A program made the position numbers and the translations under genes. From contig CM040425.1 of the NCBI GenBank assembly GCA_022702705.1, positions 7,456,001-7,520,000 on the forward strand: a stretch of 64,000 bases of DNA, in the 5' to 3' direction. The notes under the pieces were generated by a model that saw nothing but the letters and a program-made list of their open reading frames with translations, did no database searches and had not been told where the DNA came from. This document shows positions 1 through 10,600 of the stretch, piece after piece; within the stretch, counting starts at the first letter, position 1, and each line of letters starts with the position of its first letter. Source of the DNA: Papilionanthe hookeriana x Papilionanthe teres (taxonomy: Eukaryota; Streptophyta; Magnoliopsida; Asparagales; Orchidaceae).

Positions 1-585
1 GTTCTGAGTAGTTAGTTTAGTTTCTCCTTTCAATTATGAAAAGAAGTAAGATAATATAAAATTCGTTGGAGAATTAGAAACTATTTATACTTTAAAACAT
101 TGTGATGATATTAATACCAAATCTTAATTTACTATTTAAATTGGCCATTTAAATTATTAAAATCTGTTGAAGAGTTTTGATACCAAGAAGGAGATGAATT
201 CTTAACTAGTAGATATCACATGAATCCTTGGGTAGGCGAAGGCCTTGTGCGGGTTATTCAAGGTGAAGTGCAAATAAATAGGAAGCTATTATATAATGGG
301 CATAGAATTGATAAGTTTTTAGAGGGACAGACTAAATTCTTGTAATTTGGTTTATAGAGAAGGAAAGGGTCACTAGTAGGGCCGACCATAGCCACCCTTG
401 GACATCTAGTAGTGTGAGCCTAGATTAACCCATTCTACTAACAATGCATCCGGACCTGATCTATAGTCTTGCCAATGTTCTTTACACCCGGATCAAAGGG
501 TAAAGAATATGAATTATTCTATTTAGCACAATACCATAAATTTATATTCTCCACAAATACTATCATTATATTAAAAAATCTTGGA
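1..585 (+). repeat. Decayed Athila-type LTR fragment
   Basis: No gene is visible. The stretch resembles the middle of the Athila-2 LTR (about 6480-6830) in the same orientation. Both contain a 'gtgcaaataaatagg' block and, further on, 'gccaatgttcttta' followed by 'agggtaaagaatatga' and a 'atttrgcaca' block. The left part is too decayed to align by eye. The right end is taken where the next, minus-strand element's gag begins, near 575-600. Confidence 0.55.
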
Positions 586-715
586 TTAATTGAAAGGAAG
601 ATTTGTCATTTCTTGAATATTTTTTTTCTGTATTTTTAATTTTTTTAATTTTTCTGATAGTTCTTTCTAATTCAGAATCGTAAGGCACAAGTCCTTCAGA
701 ATCTGAACTACGCAT
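586..715 (-). pseudogene. Athila gag, N-terminal stub
   Basis: The minus-strand ATG at 715 opens a reading frame starting MRSSDSEGLVPYDSELERT. This is nearly identical to the gag leader of Athila-3 (from 26990) and of Athila-2 (from 7431), which supports this ATG as the family's gag start. The frame is lost after about 40 codons and the homology ends near 586, where different LTR sequence begins. Gag forms the virus-like particle in the cytoplasm. This stub lacks the Retrotrans_gag core and cannot work. Confidence 0.65.
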
Positions 716-816
716 ACAAAAATAAAACAAAACAAAACACAACACACTAACAAAAACAAAGAAAAGTAAAAATTTTAAATTTCTTAATTCTCTTTAAAAT
801 GCAATTTAATTAATTT

Positions 817-834
817 TCTCCGGCAATGGCACCA
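817..834 (-). other. Primer-binding site, Athila fragment
   Basis: The minus strand reads TGGTGCCATTGCCGGAGA, six bases inside the LTR edge. It is a decayed form of the TGGCGCCGTTGCCGGGGA site typical of Athila elements, which are usually primed by a tRNA-Asp 3' end (from general knowledge; not checked here). Confidence 0.7.
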
Positions 835-840
835 AAAACA

Positions 841-2648
841 TGATCCCCAATAGATATAAGTGCAAAGGTTGCCAAAAAATTGACTCCGCTGGATATAGGT
901 GCGTTGATGATTTAAGATAAGAAAATTATGATTTTATAATATGGGATACTACGCAAGTATACGTATCGTTTATCAAGTAATATAGGACTTTCTGATTAAG
1001 CCCCGAGATATCGAACCCACACAAAAAAGTTAAAAATCTTTAAAGGAATTTAGAAAATTATCTTTTACTTTCTTTAATTTTTTTTAAAATAGTATGTCTT
1101 GATTTTGAAAAGTTTTAGAAAGTTGATTTGTCTTTTGAAATTTTCTTAATAAAATGCTAAGCAATGAAAGTAAAGGTTTCAATAACTAATAACACTGGAT
1201 GTAAAAAAACTATTAACTAAAATATCTTTTTCTTTCCTTTCATGAAGTAGAAATAATTCTTAAAGTATTGTTGTGGAAGTATTTAAATTTTGTTGTGACA
1301 GATAGAAGCAAATGTATTCTTTAACGTTACTTGGTTCTAAAAAGAACATATGTTAATTTGAAATTTATATTATTTTGAACATGGTTAGGCAGGGAAGATA
1401 CCAGTCTCTCACTCTAGAGTTCCCTCGATTCCCACCAATTGGGGGCTAACTTCTTATAACAAAACTCAAAACTTCAAACCAAATTAGGGGGTTTTAGCCT
1501 GTCACTCTAAAATCCTCTAATTTTACTCCCTTCTATAAAAATATCTTCTAATATTACGTTCACTTATATGGACTACAGTTCTCACCCATATAATTGCATG
1601 TGATTCCTACAAACTTTAATGAGATAATACAGCATTGGATCTTACATAATCTTAAGAAATTTTACAACTTAACAGGACAAATTAAGAAGTAAACAAAGTT
1701 CTTAGAATCAATCTTCACAACTTCTTCCAACTTTTAAACACTGATACTTTCCACAACAATTCTCTTTAAATTAATTACTTCTCCATTTTAAGAAATAAAA
1801 AGATAAAGTAAACTACTCAGAATGCATTGGTAAAATATAAAAATACATTTATTTGAAATTAAAATGATAAGAAAAATAATAAACGAAAGCAAGTATCGAT
1901 AAACAAAATAAAAGTAAACACTTATCTAAAAATCCTTTCCACAAGACTAAGGAAGTTCCTCTGAAACATTGACTCTTTGCTAAACTACTCCTCAGAGCAA
2001 GTCTTCAAACTCCGATGACTCAGAATACAGACTTCAGATTTCAATAAAAACTAAACTAAAAGAAGGAAAAGAAGTGGGAGAGGAACTCTTAACTCCGACC
2101 CTTTTCTCCTTTCTACTCTCTACTGCTACTCTAAATAAAAACTTAAAATGCAGTGGAAGAATCTCCTAAATTCCTCTCTTCGAAATATAGTGAAGAGCCT
2201 CTTCAATTCTTCACTTCTTCACTTCTATGACTCCCTTTAAATAGTGAACCAAAAGGTGCCTTGGTGTCTCTTCAAAATGTGTCCAGATTCGATGTATCAA
2301 CCAAGGAACGCACCCCTTCATTCAAATTTGCCGCCCAAAGGATGTTATGAACGTTACCACAAAAAGTTTCATCCTTTCCCTTTTGAATTTGACGCCAAAT
2401 CTAATTAAAGTTTGATTTATAACTGTGGCGGCTAAGCGCCGGCCCAGCGGCGCTTAGCCGCTAGTGCCAAATTTTTTATTTTTCATTTTTTTTTGCTCCA
2501 AATTTGATCTAATTTTGCTCCTTTCATCATGACCATCTATTTTCATCGTAATACAAGATAAACACAAAATACCTTCCATTAAATTGCAATATCATTAAAA
2601 ATACGTATAAAAATGTGCATAAAAATACTATATATTTTAGGTGTATCA
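841..2648 (-). repeat. Athila-type LTR (1.81 kb, minus strand)
   Basis: The plus-strand edges are tgatcc at 841 and gtgtatca at 2648, so on the minus strand it runs TGATACAC...GGATCA with the usual TG...CA ends. It aligns by eye with the Athila-3 LTR at 25015-26863. Shared blocks include a strong GC-rich hairpin (2428-2461) about 190 bp from the LTR start, 'cttcctgagtcttgtggagag'-like text and the 'ccctcgattcccacca' block. No coding region is seen. Confidence 0.82.
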
Positions 2649-3740
2649 ACTACTAAACTTAGAAATGATATTATCTCATTTTTCCAATATGAAGGAGAAT
2701 CAATATACGAAGCATAGGAAGGATTTAAATAACTCCTAAGAAAGTGTCCACATTATGCTCTGTCGGATTGGTTAATCATTCAAACTTTTTATAAAGAGTT
2801 AGTAGGATCTCATAGGTCCAATATTGATGTTGTTGCTGGTGGTTCATTAATATCAAAATCATTTGCTGTAGCGTATGCATTAATTGAAGAAATGGCTACA
2901 AATGAATTTAAATGGCCTTCTGCAAGGGTAAATCCTAAGAAAGTAGCTAGTGTTCATGATACAGATGCGATTACAATTCTTGCATCTCAGGTTGCTGCAA
3001 TATTAAAGAAGTTGGACCAATTTGAATTGAACCAGCCTCAATTTACTCTTGTAAGTGAGGAAAGTTCATTAGGGCATATGATTGATTACAACTTATCATA
3101 CGAGATTTTAAATACCATAAACAAACTGTATTCTAATTTTTACAACCTAAGTTAGAAGAACCATCCTAATTTTAACTAGAATTATACTACTGGGGGTGGA
3201 AACAAAAAATGGGAAAATATTCATGCAAATTCTAATGGAAGTTAGAATAGTCAGAGGAACACAAGCTATAGAATTTCATATTCACTGGACTCTAACAATG
3301 ATCAACAATTTAAGGATAAGAAGATGTTTATAGTCAAAGTGGTATTACAAATGGGAAACCAGTTGCAAAGTTAAAATGCTGCGATTAAAAACATAGAGAA
3401 TCAACTGAGACAATTTACTAATTCACATAGTAATAGACCCTTTGGAACACTTCCTAGCAAAACTGAGATCAAACCTAAAAAGAACAATAATGAATAAGTA
3501 GAAGCTGTCCAATTAAGAAGTGGAAGAGAGATAGAGGATGTGGTTAGAAAAGAGAAAGAAGTTGTGAGAGAAATAAAGGAAACAAAAAGACCTGAAAAAC
3601 ATGTTTCTAATGATCGAGAAAAAATAATATCTCCAACTAAATTCAATTTGGAAAGATCACCACCTCCATTTCCTCAAAGACTTAGACATCATAAGTTGGA
3701 TAAACAATTTTTCAATGTTCCTGGAAGTACTTAAGAAGTT
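2649..3740 (+). pseudogene. Athila-1 gag, broken
   Basis: The beginning (2649-2890) matches the gag core of Athila-3 around 27512-27780 ('gatataacat'/'gaaggrgaatcaatata'). The best open piece is 2892-3155, including NPKKVASVHDTDAITILASQ. The Athila-3 continuation at 55890 onward has NPKKVASVYENDAFTMLANQ, so the two are the same region of the same family. Beyond 3160 the asparagine-rich part and the 'RSGRE' block (about 3510-3535) can be followed through stops and frameshifts. Gag is the particle protein and this copy cannot make it. The N-terminal half lies on the other side of the minus-strand fragment or is lost. Confidence 0.75.
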
Positions 3741-4337
3741 AACAATAAATATTCCTTTCACAGAAGCTTTAGAACAGATGTCAAGTTATGCAAAGTTTAT
3801 GAAGGAGATATTAAACAAGAAAAGGAGATTATGGGATTACGTGACAGTTGCACTAAGTGAGGAGTGCAGCGCTATACTTCAGAAAAAGTTTCCTCGGAAA
3901 CTTAAAGATCCTTATAACTTTATAATTTCTTGTGTAATTGGAGAAAGATTATGTGGAAAAGCTTTATGTGATTTAGGAGTGAGCATTAATGTGATGTCCT
4001 ATATATATTTAGATGGTTAGGTTTAGCCGATATTTCTCCCACTACTGTAACCCTTCAATTAGCTGATCGATCTGTCATTTATCTAAAAGGGGTTATAGAA
4101 GACGTGCTTGTTAAAGTGGATAAATTTATCTTTCCTATGAACTTTATTATATTGGATATGGAGGAAAATAAAGAAATTCTAATTATTTTGGGGAGACCTT
4201 TCCTTGTTACTGGACAAGCTATGATAGATGTGCATAAAGGAGAGTTGATTATGAATATTAATGACCAGAAAGTCACTTTTGATGTGTTAAAGACTATGAA
4301 ATATCCAGCTGAGAGAAAAGATGATGATTATTTTTAG
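3715..4337 (+). pseudogene. Athila-1 aspartic protease region, broken
   Basis: Two open pieces (3715-4020 and 4104-4337) cover the pre-protease and protease region. The first ends with ALCDLGVSINVM, the retropepsin active site in its Athila form (D-x-G); in Athila-3 the same place reads ALCDLGASINLM. The second carries the VLVKVDKFIFPMNFIILDME block and IILGRPFL, the usual C-terminal flap-to-end motif. The catalytic Asp is kept, but a frameshift and stop around 4018-4100 separate the halves. The protease would cleave the Gag-Pol polyprotein inside the particle. Confidence 0.8.
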
Positions 4338-5225
4338 ATGGATGAAATTGATTATCTAAGTAAAGACCATTTCTAAAAAGTTTTGAAAGTAAATTTACAG
4401 ATGAGGTTGGAATGAATTTTCATGATGAGTTGAAAATGTTATCTAAAGAAGACTAATTGTATGTTCATGAGAGGTGTAAAATAATGGACGCTACCAAAAA
4501 TAGAGAAATTTTAATTTCATCTGTTGAAAAATCTCATGAACTTAGAATGGATGTACCCCATATAATTTTAAAGCCTACCTATTTAGGGAATTCATCTTCA
4601 CCGCCATTCTTTATATCTTTATATTTAACTTAATTACAAGAAGAATTTGAATTGAATGATGAACAAGATAATGTTATTGAACTAAGACTTGGAAGAGAAT
4701 TTGAGGATATATTTCAAAAGAACTTGAGTTGAGAAAAGAGGATAAGGAGATTAAAAGACCATTGGAAGAAATTCCTAAGGAATTAGAAAAACATATTTCC
4801 TCAACTAAGATAGATATGGAAAGACCATCTCAACTCTTTACTCAATACTAAGGGGAAGAATTGGAAGATAACTTGAAACATAAGAGTAACGTTTTCAAAA
4901 TCCGAATCATGTAGAGAGAATCTGATCCAAACTTTAGGAGATGATGAACATATCTTATAAAGATCCATTTCTTATAAATTTCAAGGATGATATTAATATG
5001 CAAATTGATAAAATCAATAGAAGAATATTGGATTTAGAAAGAAATATGAGGAACAATGATATGAATCAATCTGAAAAGGAAGAGCTGAAAGAAATTACAA
5101 TTTAAGTATTTTGTAGGAATCCCTGGATCTGAAAAGGATTGGGCGATTGATCGAGGATTACTGAAATGGAATTTTGATCAAAGAGGAATCATTTTCGGGC
5201 TAGCGACTTTAAGCCAAGCATTTTA
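4338..5225 (+). other. Athila-1 post-protease remnant, deletion zone
   Basis: No long reading frame. The first part resembles the post-protease linker of Athila-3 (about 57290-57540). I see no RT (xMDD), RNase H or integrase motifs. By 5200 the text is already the region that follows integrase in Athila-3. About 2.5-3 kb of pol is therefore missing; 4640-5150 matches nothing I can recognise. Confidence 0.55.
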
Positions 5226-5239
5226 TGGGAGGCAACCCA
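5226..5239 (+). other. Conserved post-pol hairpin, Athila-1
   Basis: TGGGAGGCAACCCA is a short perfect stem (TGGG/CCCA) with a six-base loop, preceded by 'actttaagccaagcattttat'-type sequence. The same block follows integrase in Athila-3 (60452-60465). It is widely seen after pol in plant Athila elements (recalled, not checked). Role unknown. Confidence 0.6.
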
Positions 5240-5318
5240 TAGTTATCAGTGTTCTTTAATTTAGTATGCCTGAGAGTCGTGATTGTTAGTGTTGTATTAT
5301 GTTTGTTTTACTGTAGAT

Positions 5319-7192
5319 TGATGCACAAAAAATATATATGGTTTTTGCTATATGATTTTACTCATCTTTGGTGATATTGCACTTTAAAGGAAGGTATTTT
5401 TCAAAAATTTTTGGAGGTATGATGATTTTAGGTGATTGGAGTAAAAGAAGCAAAAATAGTGCAATTTGGAGCAAAAATGAGGAAGAAAACAAATTTTGGG
5501 TTGATACCTTTCGATAAGTCTTTCTATGTTTAATCTCTTTTACACTTCTTGCATATTTTTTGAATGAGATTATACTTTAAAGAAAGGTTGTTTTTATGCT
5601 TATTTTGTAGGGCTATCTGTTAGGAACGTAATGCAAATAAAACGGGCCGAATCAGAGCTAAAACAAAGCCAAACAGAGCAACATGGTGGAGCTGCACAGA
5701 ATGGGCGCCGGCAGCGCCCGATAGGGCACCGACTACGCCAGAAACCCGAGGGCACAACAGCACCCTGCTCAGTACCGGCGGCGCTCCGGACGGTTGAGAT
5801 GCGATATTGGATGGTTTTTGGCCATATACATCAAATCTAGACATTTTTTGAAAGATTTCTTCATGCACCTCTTGGAAAATTCGTCCCTACACTATTTTAA
5901 ATCGAATTTGAAGCCAAAATTATGAGGGGAGAAGGTTAGGAAAAAGTTTGAGAAAGATTGGAGATCTTAGAATAGGAGTAGAAATGTAGATTTCTACCCT
6001 TTTCGAGAGATTGGAGATGGGACATTGAGAAAATTTGTTAGGGAATGTTCTAGCATTGCATGGATCGGTGGGAGACTTTGTGGGAGAGATTTTCATCTTT
6101 CTTTTATAGGGAAAAGCTAAGTATTGTGTTCTTCATTATCTTATGTTTTTGTAAACACTTATTTTGTGGATTTTCTTTGAAATGAAGTTTTCCGTTGTGT
6201 TTTCTTCGTGCTTTGTGATGTCTTTCTCTTACTCTTTCTTCTTGTTTAGAAATAGTGCATAAGAAGTTTATGCCATTGTTTTCCCTCTACTTTTCTTTTG
6301 CAATGAGTAGGATTCATTTTAGGATATTGGGATGCTTGCTAAAAGTTGTTTTAATTATAAATGTGATGGTTTTCACTTCATTTACATTACAAAAAGGGCC
6401 CGTTGTATTTTTAAAACTTGTTGTAATTGCATTGCCCCAAAAGGGCGGTGTAATTCTCAACAAAGTGGGACCACATTCAATGTCCATGAATGAGTTACAT
6501 ATTTCATGGGGATTGAGTGCAAATAAATAGGGAAATATGGTTTCATGGGCGTTGAATTGGAGGTTTCAGGGTGACAGGCTGAGATCCCTAATTTGGTCCT
6601 AAAGATTGGTAACTAAAGCTAGGGTTAGCTTTCAGGTGAAGGGAAATGGGAGCTCTGAAGTGGCAGCCAGTATCTTCCCAGCCTAACCATGGATTTAGGG
6701 ACTAAGCCTAGGATTTGCCAATGTTCTTTATAGCACTCTTAAGAGGGTGTACTCGGAAGAGGGTAAAGAATATGATTGCTCCTATTTGGCACATACAATA
6801 TTTAGTGCATCTCATTCCTAAATATTATCCAATTCGTTGCATGAGAATAGTAGATATTATTATCTCAAAATTTATCAAACCAATATATCCAAAAAGGGTT
6901 ATCTTTAGAAGTAATATTTGCATTAGGGAGTAGTAATTATTCTTACATATAATCATCTACATTTAGGAGTAGTTGTTAGAAAAACCATTTATATCACCCT
7001 TCCAAACTAAGGCTGTTAGTAGTAGACTAGAATTTGACTAAGGACCACTTACCTCGCTTCCATGTGGGATCAATAAACGGGACTCCATGCATTAGTTACG
7101 ATATATATACTTGTGTTTGAAAATGGGACTTTACAAAATCATTATAAATATTTAAATCTAAGGTCATAAAACATATAAAAAAAGTTGCATCA
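5319..7192 (+). repeat. Athila-2 5' LTR (1.87 kb)
   Basis: Edges are TGATGCA at 5319 and TGCATCA at 7192, a seven-base terminal inverted repeat; the primer-binding site starts seven bases later. It contains a GC-rich block near 5703-5720 (GGGCGC...GCGCCC), at the position where the Athila-3 LTR has a different GC hairpin. The text around 6540-6690 (ggtgacaggctgagatccct; cagtatcttcccagcctaacca) matches other Athila LTRs in the window. Open frames inside it show no family similarity. Confidence 0.85.
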
Positions 7193-7198
7193 AGTTTT

Positions 7199-7216
7199 TG
7201 GCGCCGTTGCCAGGGA
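7199..7216 (+). other. Primer-binding site, Athila-2
   Basis: TGGCGCCGTTGCCAGGGA lies six bases after the LTR end. It matches the Athila consensus site (tRNA-Asp type, from general knowledge) at all but one position near its end. Confidence 0.8.
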
Positions 7217-7430
7217 AGCTTCAGTAAGAATTTTAGGAGAATTTTAGTTGAAGTAATTAGGCTTAGAAGTGGAAAACTTTAGTGCCGTAAATTTTTTTTT
7301 GTGTGAAAAGTATTTTATTGTATGAAAAAGTTTTGTGAAAAATAAGGTGTTTGTGAAACTTTTTTGTTGTGTTGAATTTATTTTTTGTTTTATTTGTTTA
7401 ATTGTTAATGTATTGCTTGTTATGTTACGT

Positions 7431-7542
7431 ATGCAAAACAAAGGATCTGTAGGACTTGTACCTTATGATCTTGAGTTAGAAAAATAGAAAAAAAATTAAA
7501 AAATAGAAATGAATTGAAAAACTTGAAATGGAAATGGAAAAC
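7431..7542 (+). pseudogene. Athila-2 gag, first codons
   Basis: The ATG at 7431 starts MQNKGSVGLVPYDLELEK and then a stop. The GLVPYDLELE block is the same as in the other two Athila gag starts of the window (715 minus, 26990 plus). The frame is cut at 7542 by insertion of copy A. The leader between the primer-binding site and this ATG (7217-7430) is AT-rich and shows nothing else. Confidence 0.6.
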
Positions 7543-7619
7543 TATCGGCATAATTTTAGGTTAAGTGTTTTGAAAAGGGGATCGCCTACAGAAATTATCA
7601 GTGAATTTTAAATTTTAAA

Positions 7620-7658
<39 letters not shown>

Positions 7659-10600
7659 AGAAAGTAGCATTTGATTTTAAAAAATAATTTTAAGTTTGAA
7701 AATTTTAAGATATGAAATCAAACCGATCTCACATCCCAAATAGTTTATATAAACGAGCACCACACCACGAACCGTGTATCTATTCTGAGGAATAGATGCA
7801 CTGCTTGATAATAGGGCTCGCTTAAATAAACTAAAAGATTTGTGACATCTGTTTGGTCTGCGAACTAATTTTATAAGCCGACAAGTTCCCCTACTTAATA
7901 TAAAGGAATTAAGCAGGGTTTATATTACCTGGGTTCTTAATGTTCCTTATAAGGGCAACTACCTATAGTTAATTACATCTTAAATGACGGGAATCATTTA
8001 AGAAAACTCTCGATAATTATCAGTGGTTTTGCTCTCAAGAATTTCAAAGTTTAAGATTTTCAAAAAATTGGACTTTGGAGATTTCAATAGGGAATAGCTC
8101 AAGTTTGGAATAGTTTATTTTTGGGAATCAAAGGAAGAGAAGTAGGGGATGTCACGGACCGAAGTGAACTTCGGTGACTTCCCCTCACTTCGGTGACTTC
8201 CCAACTATCCTATTGTTTGGCTTCAAATTTAGAGTTTATTTAATGTTTCAATCCTGCCTATTTTAGTTAATTAGGACTTATATTTGTAGGACATGATCAC
8301 ACAAATAGCCTCGAAGATGTGAGGGTTTATGTTGTACCAAACGATTGCCTCAGAGTCCTAAGACCGGTTAGGGCTTAAGTTGCATAACATGATCATGCAA
8401 ATGCCTAACGAAAAAGTTGTGGATTTATGTTGCACTAAGAAAACTACCTCGAAATCCTATGGCTTGGTTATTTAGACTAAAGAATGGTTTTGCTGAAGTA
8501 GACAGAAGTTTTGCTGACGAAGATGGCCGTGTTGTCGACTATGCTCCAAGCTCCTTGTTGTTGCAGAGGTTTGGTTTTAGAAAGTGGCAATTAAGAGACG
8601 AGAGAAGTGTTTTGGTTTAGAAAAGTCTTAAGATTCAGATGTCTTAATGTTTTAATTAAAACAAATCTTAAAGTTGATTAAGCAAGACCGATTAAGATCC
8701 CACGGTTCCATCATCCCGGCACCGCTATTTTCATCGGATTCACTTTGTCCAAATGAAATTGCTAAAATCAACTGAATGAGTTCCACACTTTCATTTAGAC
8801 CGTGGGAAATCTCGTTAGCAACACGTGGGTTACATCATCCGAGGGATTCCTGATCATCCAACAAGACTTTTAATTTAAATGTAGTTGTAGTTTTGTTGTT
8901 CAGTTTGTGATTAAATTTTGAGTTGTTTTTTATGTTGAATGTTGTGGCGGTGAATTTTATCTTGTATTGATTTTTAATTTAGTTTTGGGTTTCAGTTTTG
9001 TAGCTATCCTAAAAGTTTTAGTTTTCATGCAGGGTGACATTATTGTTTAACATGCAAGAGAAGTAAAGTACAGTGCAGGTAAATAAATTGCAATAAAATA
9101 AAAGCGTACCTGGCGGGTCTTCTCATCATTCTAGGTTGCACTTAAAACACACGTCAGGGAATTCAAATATTTGCAAGAAATACCTAGGTAAAGCTAAGGG
9201 AAGGTTCTGGTTGTCTACCAAGATCCTAATCCTATTGTTAGTCAATTCCTATGACGTCTAGGTTCTTGTGTTTTGTTAGGGATGATTTTCTTCACCAAAG
9301 AACAATTAAGTTCAATTGTTCTTCTAAAACACCCCATCGTATTGAGAGAGTGTTTAGGACGAGCCCTGAACATCTTTTCAATACTTCTGAGATTATTTCG
9401 AGTCCAAATGAATTTCATTGTACAGGTGAATTAGTCATCCAAGAATTTAGATAAGTTTCATTTCTTGCTCAGTGAACTCGGACTTTTGATTATCCGATAA
9501 GTAAAATGACATTTTACTTGATGCTCCATTTAAAGGTTATAAATGTGAGAGCCTTCAGGGGCAGATTAGTTTGTTAAGGAATTTAACCATAAAGTTGAGT
9601 TAATGATTTAAAACAATCCAATTTAATTGTAAGGTTCCAGGTTGATTTATAAATGTTTTAAAATCACTTAGGTTGATAGGGGTGTTTAAATCATTTAATT
9701 TCATTAAATTTTGATAATTTGATTTGAATTAATTATAGTACATTAGGTTGGCTTAAATTGGTTTAATTTTCACATTTTTTAATTATGAACTGTTTCAAGA
9801 TTATTTAATGTTTCAAATTTGTTTTAAGTTTGTTCTTATGTGTTTTCAAACTAGTTTTAAATGTTTTAAATTTATTTTAATTTGATTATTAAATCATTTA
9901 ATGTTTTAAGCTTTAATTTAATTAGAGATTATTTCCTTTTTAATTATTAATTTCAATCATCATCATTTGAATTAATTAAAGATTGAATACCATTTAATTA
10001 ATTCAATTAGGGACTTTAAATTAAAGAATTGGTATCTTCTTAGGTCATATCCCTAATCTTCATAATCCAAAATTTTAATTATTCTTCTAAAATTTAAATG
10101 ATTTAATTAATTAAAGTTTCATTTTGATAATTTCAAAGTGATTAATGGGTTTCTACCCCTTTATTCCCTAAATTTCAATCATCCAAGAGAAAATTAAGAT
10201 CAAATATTTTACCCTCCCTTTGATTAGGCCTAAAATATTAATTACGGTTAAAATCTATTAATTACCTTTATGCCCTCTTAAGCATATTTACTTCATAACT
10301 CACTAAATTGAGCTTAAATGAATTTAAAATTTTTATGTCACTTCACTCACATTTCAATTAAGACATTAGAGGAGAAAATGTGATTTTTTCATTTTTAATT
10401 TAATTTATATAATTATCTTAATGCAAAATAAGGGTTTTAATGAAAATTCAACAACAAGACGAAGGTAAGGTTTCTGTCCTTAAGAAAATTATGAGATGTT
10501 CCTACTGACCAGAGGACCACTTAGACCAATTTTGGTGTTTTTTTTGAATTATATTTAATTTATTATAATTACTTTAAATTTTGAAGTGTTAATTAATTAT

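Larger units (their letters stand above)
586..2648 (-). mobile_element. Athila-type element, 5' fragment (minus strand)
   Basis: Read on the minus strand this is an LTR (2648 to 841), a primer-binding site (834-817) and the first part of gag (from 715), after which it stops. It is the mirror image of the left part of Athila-3 (25015-27110): the same TGATACACC start, the same GC-rich hairpin and the same gag leader. It sits inside the gag of a plus-strand Athila, which resumes at 2649. Only the 5' part is present, so it is either a truncated insertion or one arm of a rearrangement. Confidence 0.8.
2649..5318 (+). mobile_element. Athila-1 interior (gag-PR, pol deleted)
   Basis: Plus-strand Athila internal sequence is collinear with Athila-3: gag core end (2649-2890 matches 27512-27780), gag C-terminal part, protease, then a linker. 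The conserved post-integrase hairpin block follows at 5226-5239. RT, RNase H and integrase are absent between about 4340 and 5200. Athila-2 is inserted at 5319. This is the oldest recognisable layer of the nest. Confidence 0.8.
5319..7542 (+). mobile_element. Athila-2, 5' part
   Basis: A second plus-strand Athila is inserted just after the post-pol block of Athila-1. It shows a complete 5' LTR, a primer-binding site and the first codons of gag, then is interrupted at 7542/7543 by the 3' LTR of Tat-type copy A. The five bases before the LTR are TAGAT, the target duplication expected after its lost 3' LTR. The rest of Athila-2 should lie right of the window. Confidence 0.82.

Noticed and set aside
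8417..8620. Possible small host gene in the LTR
   Set aside because: Same text is broken in both copy B LTRs (28630-28800; 49270-49440); no recognisable product.
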